From Planctomycetales bacterium (GTDB lineage: Bacteria; Planctomycetota; Planctomycetia; Pirellulales; Thermoguttaceae), in assembly GCA_007122045.1 (NCBI GenBank), contig SKJM01000619.1:1-6885 (forward strand): a stretch of DNA of 6,885 nucleotides. The letters run 5' to 3'. The translations under genes were made by a program, and so were the position numbers. Below, piece by piece: positions 5,148-6,885 of this stretch. Position 1 is the stretch's first letter; the number at the start of each line of letters is the position of its first letter. Under the pieces are notes generated by a model, which was not told the DNA's origin, did no database searches, and saw only the letters and a list, made by a program, of their open reading frames with translations.

Positions 5148-6885
5148 CTTGCAAACCAGCACGCGCCAGTGGTCCTGCTCTTGCTCGACGCCCAGGACGC
5201 GATGGCCGTCTTGGCTCACGCTTTCCGGCACGTTGCGCGCGCCGGCCTCGTCCAAGAGCACCGCCAGCACCTGGCCGCGCTGCATGCGATTGAGGACCAT
5301 CTTGGTTTTCACGTAGTTCAGCGGGCAGACCACCCCGCGGTAGTCGACCTCCTCGTCGGGCGGGCGGCCGGCCGGATCCTCCGGCACGGGCGGCGCGGCC
5401 TGCGCCTCGCCCGCCGGCTTCGCCACCGGCGTGAACCGCAGCGACGGGTCCATGTTCGCGTAGAGTTCCCGCACCGCCTCGACGTAGGCCGCGGCCTCGG
5501 CGGCCGGCGGGCGGAAGGCATCGGCCGGCTCGCCCGCTGCAACCACCTCCTGGGCCCGGGAAGTCAGGGGCCGTAGCGACTCGTCGACGAGGCCTTCGTC
5601 GAGGAAATGCCGGATGAACAGCCGCAGGGCGTCCGCCGGTTCATCGGCCTGTTGCCCTTGCGTGACCAACAGGGCGCGCGAGGCGCTCACCACGGCGTCG
5701 AGCAGCCGGTTTTCCGCGACGGCCTGCTTCGCGCTGGCGATGTCGACTTCGATCAGATCGAACACCCCGGCGCCGCATTCGCCGGCGCCGCGCCCGGCCA
5801 GGGAAAACGGCTGCTGCGCGTCCCAATCGAAGTAGAACTCCGAGGCGACTTCGTAGTCCGGCACCGGGGCGAATCGCTCGGCAAGCTGCTCGAGCAACCG
5901 GTGGCCGTGCGTGCGGGCGAACTGGGTGAAGGAGCCGTCGTCCCGCTGCCGGCGGTAGGCGTCCAACAGGGCGACGATCAGGGGAGGCACATTGCGGGCG
6001 GGGACGGCGCGGTTGCCTTCGGCCAGCGCCGTGCTGCCCTCGGCAACCACCCCGCCAAGCTGCACGACGTAGTACGGCACCAGCCGGCCCCGCACGCGCC
6101 GGGCGGCGCCGAACAGACCGATGTCGGCAATGCGGTGGTTTCCGCAGGAGTTCGGGCAGCCGCTGATGTGGATGCGCAGGTCGCCCAGCGCGTCGAGGTC
6201 CCAGCCGGTTTGTTCGAGTTCCTCGCGGATGGCCCGGGCGAGGCCGCGCGACAGGCCGATGCCCAAGCGGCACGTCGCCGCGCCCGTGCACGCGATCAGG
6301 CTGCGCACCACGGGCGGTTCCGCGGCGGCCAGGCCGAGGTCGTCGAGTTGCGCGTGGAGTTCCGACAGCCGGGCCTCGGGAACCCACCGCAGGACGAGGT
6401 TTTGTGCCTGGTGGGAACGCAGCGCCCCCTCGCCGAACCGTTCCACCACCCCGGCCAGCGCCTCCAGCCGATCGGCCGCGATGTCGCCCAGCCACAGCGG
6501 CAGGAACACCTGGTGGAACCCGGGCTGCTTCTGCGCGACCACGTTGCGCCGTCGCCACGCGGGAAACGTCGGCCGGCCGGCGGTCGTCGACCCAGAGCCC
6601 GGCTCGGTTGGCGCGGGCAACGGCTCCACGGCGGGCAATGCCGCGCCCGACGCGCTGACCGCCTCCACTTCCGCCCGGTACAACCCGCGCAGCTTCTCGA
6701 TTCCGATCTTCTCCGCCAGGAATCGCAGCCGGGCCTCGTGGCGGTTCTTCCGGTTGCCGTGCTTGTCGAACACCCGCTTGACGGCCTCGGCCACCACGTG
6801 CGCCCGATCGGCCGGCACGAACGGCTCGAGCAGGTCGGCCACGCGGCTGCGCGCGCCCAGTCCGCCGGCAACATACACGGCGAAA
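5139..6885 (-). CDS. Nitrite/sulfite reductase fused to a C-terminal TusA-like domain (5' end outside window)
   Basis: Residues are counted from the first whole codon (6884-6882), giving 581 visible codons. The opening FAVYVAGGLGA is internal to the siroheme reductase fold, so the true start lies beyond the right edge; the GTG at 6878 is not the start. Residues 1-75 end the first reductase half (FDKHGNRKNRHEARLRFL). A second ferredoxin-like half spans about 113-185. The 4Fe-4S/siroheme half follows, with C199-x5-C205 and C243-PNS-C247. The family carries out six-electron reduction of sulfite to sulfide or nitrite to ammonia. After it comes a helical, HEPN-like segment (about 370-445) without an obvious R-x4-6-H ribonuclease motif. 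Last comes a TusA-like domain (about 511-581; DYRGVVCPLNYVKTKMVL, C520) ending CKAC. The TusA fusion favours sulfite over nitrite as substrate and suggests a sulfur-relay role; both points are inference. It converges on lysC with 15 bases between stops. Confidence 0.88.
   Translation of the reverse strand, partial: FAVYVAGGLGARSRVADLLEPFVPADRAHVVAEAVKRVFDKHGNRKNRHEARLRFLAEKIGIEKLRGLYRAEVEAVSASGAALPAVEPLPAPTEPGSGSTTAGRPTFPAWRRRNVVAQKQPGFHQVFLPLWLGDIAADRLEALAGVVERFGEGALRSHQAQNLVLRWVPEARLSELHAQLDDLGLAAAEPPVVRSLIACTGAATCRLGIGLSRGLARAIREELEQTGWDLDALGDLRIHISGCPNSCGNHRIADIGLFGAARRVRGRLVPYYVVQLGGVVAEGSTALAEGNRAVPARNVPPLIVALLDAYRRQRDDGSFTQFARTHGHRLLEQLAERFAPVPDYEVASEFYFDWDAQQPFSLAGRGAGECGAGVFDLIEVDIASAKQAVAENRLLDAVVSASRALLVTQGQQADEPADALRLFIRHFLDEGLVDESLRPLTSRAQEVVAAGEPADAFRPPAAEAAAYVEAVRELYANMDPSLRFTPVAKPAGEAQAAPPVPEDPAGRPPDEEVDYRGVVCPLNYVKTKMVLNRMQRGQVLAVLLDEAGARNVPESVSQDGHRVLGVEQEQDHWRVLVCKAC
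5142..5357 (-). other. TusA-like sulfur-carrier domain at the reductase C-terminus
   Basis: The last 70 or so residues read like a stand-alone TusA/SirA protein: VDYRGVVCPLNYVKTKMVLN, then GQVLAVLLDE, NVPESVSQDGHRVLGVEQE and WRVLV. The CP motif cysteine (C520, codon at 5327-5325) is the residue that carries persulfide in TusA proteins. The chain ends C578-K-A-C581, where TusA proteins usually have no cysteine pair. An alanine/proline-rich linker (about 488-510) joins it to the helical segment. Confidence 0.8.

Noticed and set aside
6876..6878. GTG as the start codon of the reductase
   Set aside because: The reading frame is open upstream to the window edge, and the residues before it (FA, then VYVAGGLG) belong to a conserved internal strand of the reductase fold.
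1..6885. CRISPR array, insertion sequence, prophage or defence genes
   Set aside because: No regularly spaced repeats, transposase, integrase or phage-type proteins were found. The window is mostly housekeeping metabolism.

Overview
This is a GC-rich bacterial window with dense high-GC codon usage. The organism is most likely a planctomycete, with a Pirellulales-like lineage as the best guess. The reasons are the N-terminus of an acetyltransferase (FKRYRMEIDL, then RDELDANVFPCLG) that I associate with planctomycete genomes, a hom / ApgM-like / lysC gene order, a four-ACT aspartokinase, weak or absent Shine-Dalgarno sequences, and two multi-armed intergenic palindromes of a kind I recall as dispersed in planctomycetes. 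This placement is inference from memory, not a search.

Layout. Positions 1-284 (minus) hold the first 94 codons of a GNAT-type acetyltransferase that runs off the left edge. Positions 285-626 are a divergent intergenic region with a branched palindrome (332-397), a good sigma70-like promoter candidate (468-497) and a leader hairpin (568-590). Three plus-strand genes follow: homoserine dehydrogenase (627-1928), an ApgM / alkaline-phosphatase-superfamily protein (1938-3155) starting 9 bases after hom ends, and, after a 189-base gap, an aspartate kinase with four ACT domains (3345-5123). The gap contains a compact cloverleaf-shaped palindrome (3176-3231) and a pair of mutually exclusive GC hairpins (3288-3315). 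A convergent minus-strand gene (5139 to beyond the right edge) encodes a nitrite/sulfite reductase whose C-terminus carries a helical, HEPN-like segment and a TusA-like sulfur-carrier domain ending in CKAC.

How the genes work together. LysC makes aspartyl phosphate, the first step of the aspartate family. Hom makes homoserine at the branch towards threonine and methionine. The middle protein belongs to a family annotated both as cofactor-independent phosphoglycerate mutase and as 'proposed homoserine kinase'. Its position directly after hom favours the kinase role, replacing classical ThrB. Hom has one ACT domain and LysC has four, so feedback control by end-product amino acids is expected. 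The sulfite reductase would supply sulfide, needed for cysteine and for homoserine-derived methionine, but nothing in the sequence shows it is co-regulated with the other genes.

The most notable points are the probable non-orthologous homoserine kinase, the four-ACT aspartokinase with a possible internal start for a free regulatory unit, the sulfite reductase-TusA fusion with a terminal cysteine pair, the cloverleaf repeat, and a perfect 26-bp palindrome inside the ApgM-like coding sequence. None of these amounts to a clearly undescribed system.
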